This document shows, one piece after another, positions 63,413-64,000 of a stretch of 64,000 bases of DNA (position 1 is its first letter; each line of letters starts with the position of its first letter). A program made the position numbers and the translations under genes. The notes under the pieces are model-generated. The model was not told the DNA's origin and ran no database searches. It saw only the letters and a program-made list of their open reading frames with translations. The stretch is taken from NCBI RefSeq assembly GCF_008247605.1, contig NZ_CP043420.1, positions 620,001 to 684,000 of the forward strand, given 5' to 3'. Source of the stretch: Kushneria phosphatilytica. Lineage in GTDB: Bacteria; Pseudomonadota; Gammaproteobacteria; Pseudomonadales; Halomonadaceae.

Positions 63413-64000
63413 ATGAAGTCGCTCAACGCAGCCACGCTGGAAGCACTCGAGGGCGTTGCCAGACCGCAGTACAACCGCGGCGATGTCGGTATCGGTATCG
63501 TGCACTTCGGTGTGGGTGGATTTCATCGTGCGCATCAGGCGATGTATCTCGACGCGCTGATGAACGAAGGCAAGGCACTGGAGTGGGGCATTTGCGGCGT
63601 GGGTGTGATGCCATCGGATCAGCGCATGAAACAGGTCATGGACGCCCAGAATGGCCTCTATACGCTGGTGCTCAAGCATGCCGACGGGCAGTACGAGCCG
63701 CGGGTCATCGGTTCGATCGTGGATTATCTCTATGCCCCCGAGGACCCGGAGGCGGTAATCGAGCAGATGGCTGCCGAAAGTACGAAGATCGTCTCACTAA
63801 CGGTGACGGAAGGGGGGTACAACTTCCATCACGTGACCGGTGAGTTCAACTTCGAGCATCCCGATGTGAAGCATGACCTCGAAGAGGGTGCCGCACCGAA
63901 AACCACCTTCGGTCTGGTGACCGAAGCGCTCCGGCGTCGGCTGGAGCGAGGTATGGCGCCGTTCACGATCATGTCCTGCGACAATATCCAGGGCAATGGC
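63413..64000 (+). CDS. mtlD: Mannitol 2-dehydrogenase, 3' end cut by window
   Basis: 196 codons of a long-chain polyol dehydrogenase, running off the right edge (the full gene should be ~490 residues). The N-terminal IVHFGVGGFHRAHQAMYLD is the NAD-binding start of mannitol/fructuronate dehydrogenases, and SLTVTEGGYNF and FTIMSCDNIQGNG match the family. It would oxidise mannitol (or another polyol) to fructose after uptake by the mtlEFGK transporter. The start is supported by GGAGCAGGA before ATG 63413. The catalytic Lys-Asn-His lie outside the window. Confidence 0.93.
   Translation, partial: MKSLNAATLEALEGVARPQYNRGDVGIGIVHFGVGGFHRAHQAMYLDALMNEGKALEWGICGVGVMPSDQRMKQVMDAQNGLYTLVLKHADGQYEPRVIGSIVDYLYAPEDPEAVIEQMAAESTKIVSLTVTEGGYNFHHVTGEFNFEHPDVKHDLEEGAAPKTTFGLVTEALRRRLERGMAPFTIMSCDNIQGNG

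Overview
The window is chromosomal DNA of a GC-rich gammaproteobacterium. My best placement is the Halomonadaceae (Halomonas/Kushneria/Chromohalobacter type). This is inferred from gene content (a FabY-type ketosynthase, TAXI-type TRAP transporter, mtl-type mannitol ABC system and many ion-channel genes) and from protein style; no rRNA or other decisive marker is present. I found no insertion sequence, prophage, CRISPR array or tRNA. Both ends cut genes: a GGDEF-EAL protein on the left and a mannitol 2-dehydrogenase on the right.

Layout. 0-6.2 kb: cyclic-di-GMP phosphodiesterase, cytochrome b561, an SDR, a pore-less voltage-sensor-like membrane protein, the NAD pair nadE/pncC and a DeoR regulator. 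6.2-15.4 kb: the most distinctive region, about nine minus-strand genes. It combines a nickel-pincer 2-hydroxyacid racemase/epimerase with its whole cofactor pathway (larA, larE, larB, larC), a KdgT-like sugar-acid permease, an in-frame fusion of a DUF1537 four-carbon acid-sugar kinase with a PdxA2-type dehydrogenase, and an LtnD-like dehydrogenase. Five near-identical 7-1-7 inverted repeats (TGATYGA-W-TCRATCA) lie at the two promoter regions and suggest one regulon. I infer a tetronate (threonate/erythronate) utilisation system in which LarA links C2 epimers.

15.5-25 kb: a small PRC-barrel-like protein, a MASE3-PAS-GAF-GGDEF cyclase, a MATE exporter, an outer-membrane barrel protein, ferredoxin, coaD and fabY. 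25-39 kb: mostly housekeeping (a TrmB-like methyltransferase, SMR exporter, dacB, dgkA, an MFS exporter, a Nudix pair, uppP, an AbrB-type membrane protein, an amidohydrolase, glnE, trhO). 39.2-42.1 kb: dgcN-dgcA-dat, a likely D-amino-acid to L-glutamate route.

43-51 kb: a yybP-ykoY manganese riboswitch ahead of a GDT1/TMEM165 Mn exporter, a succinate-semialdehyde-type dehydrogenase, an alpha/beta hydrolase and a TAXI TRAP operon (lipoprotein receptor, DUF1850, fused permease). 51-57.5 kb: a luciferase-like monooxygenase, then a group of ion channels (K+ channel, SLAC1/TehA-type anion channel, large MscS channel) around rpmE2. 57.5-64 kb: a LacI regulator divergent from a mannitol/sorbitol-type ABC transporter and dehydrogenase operon.
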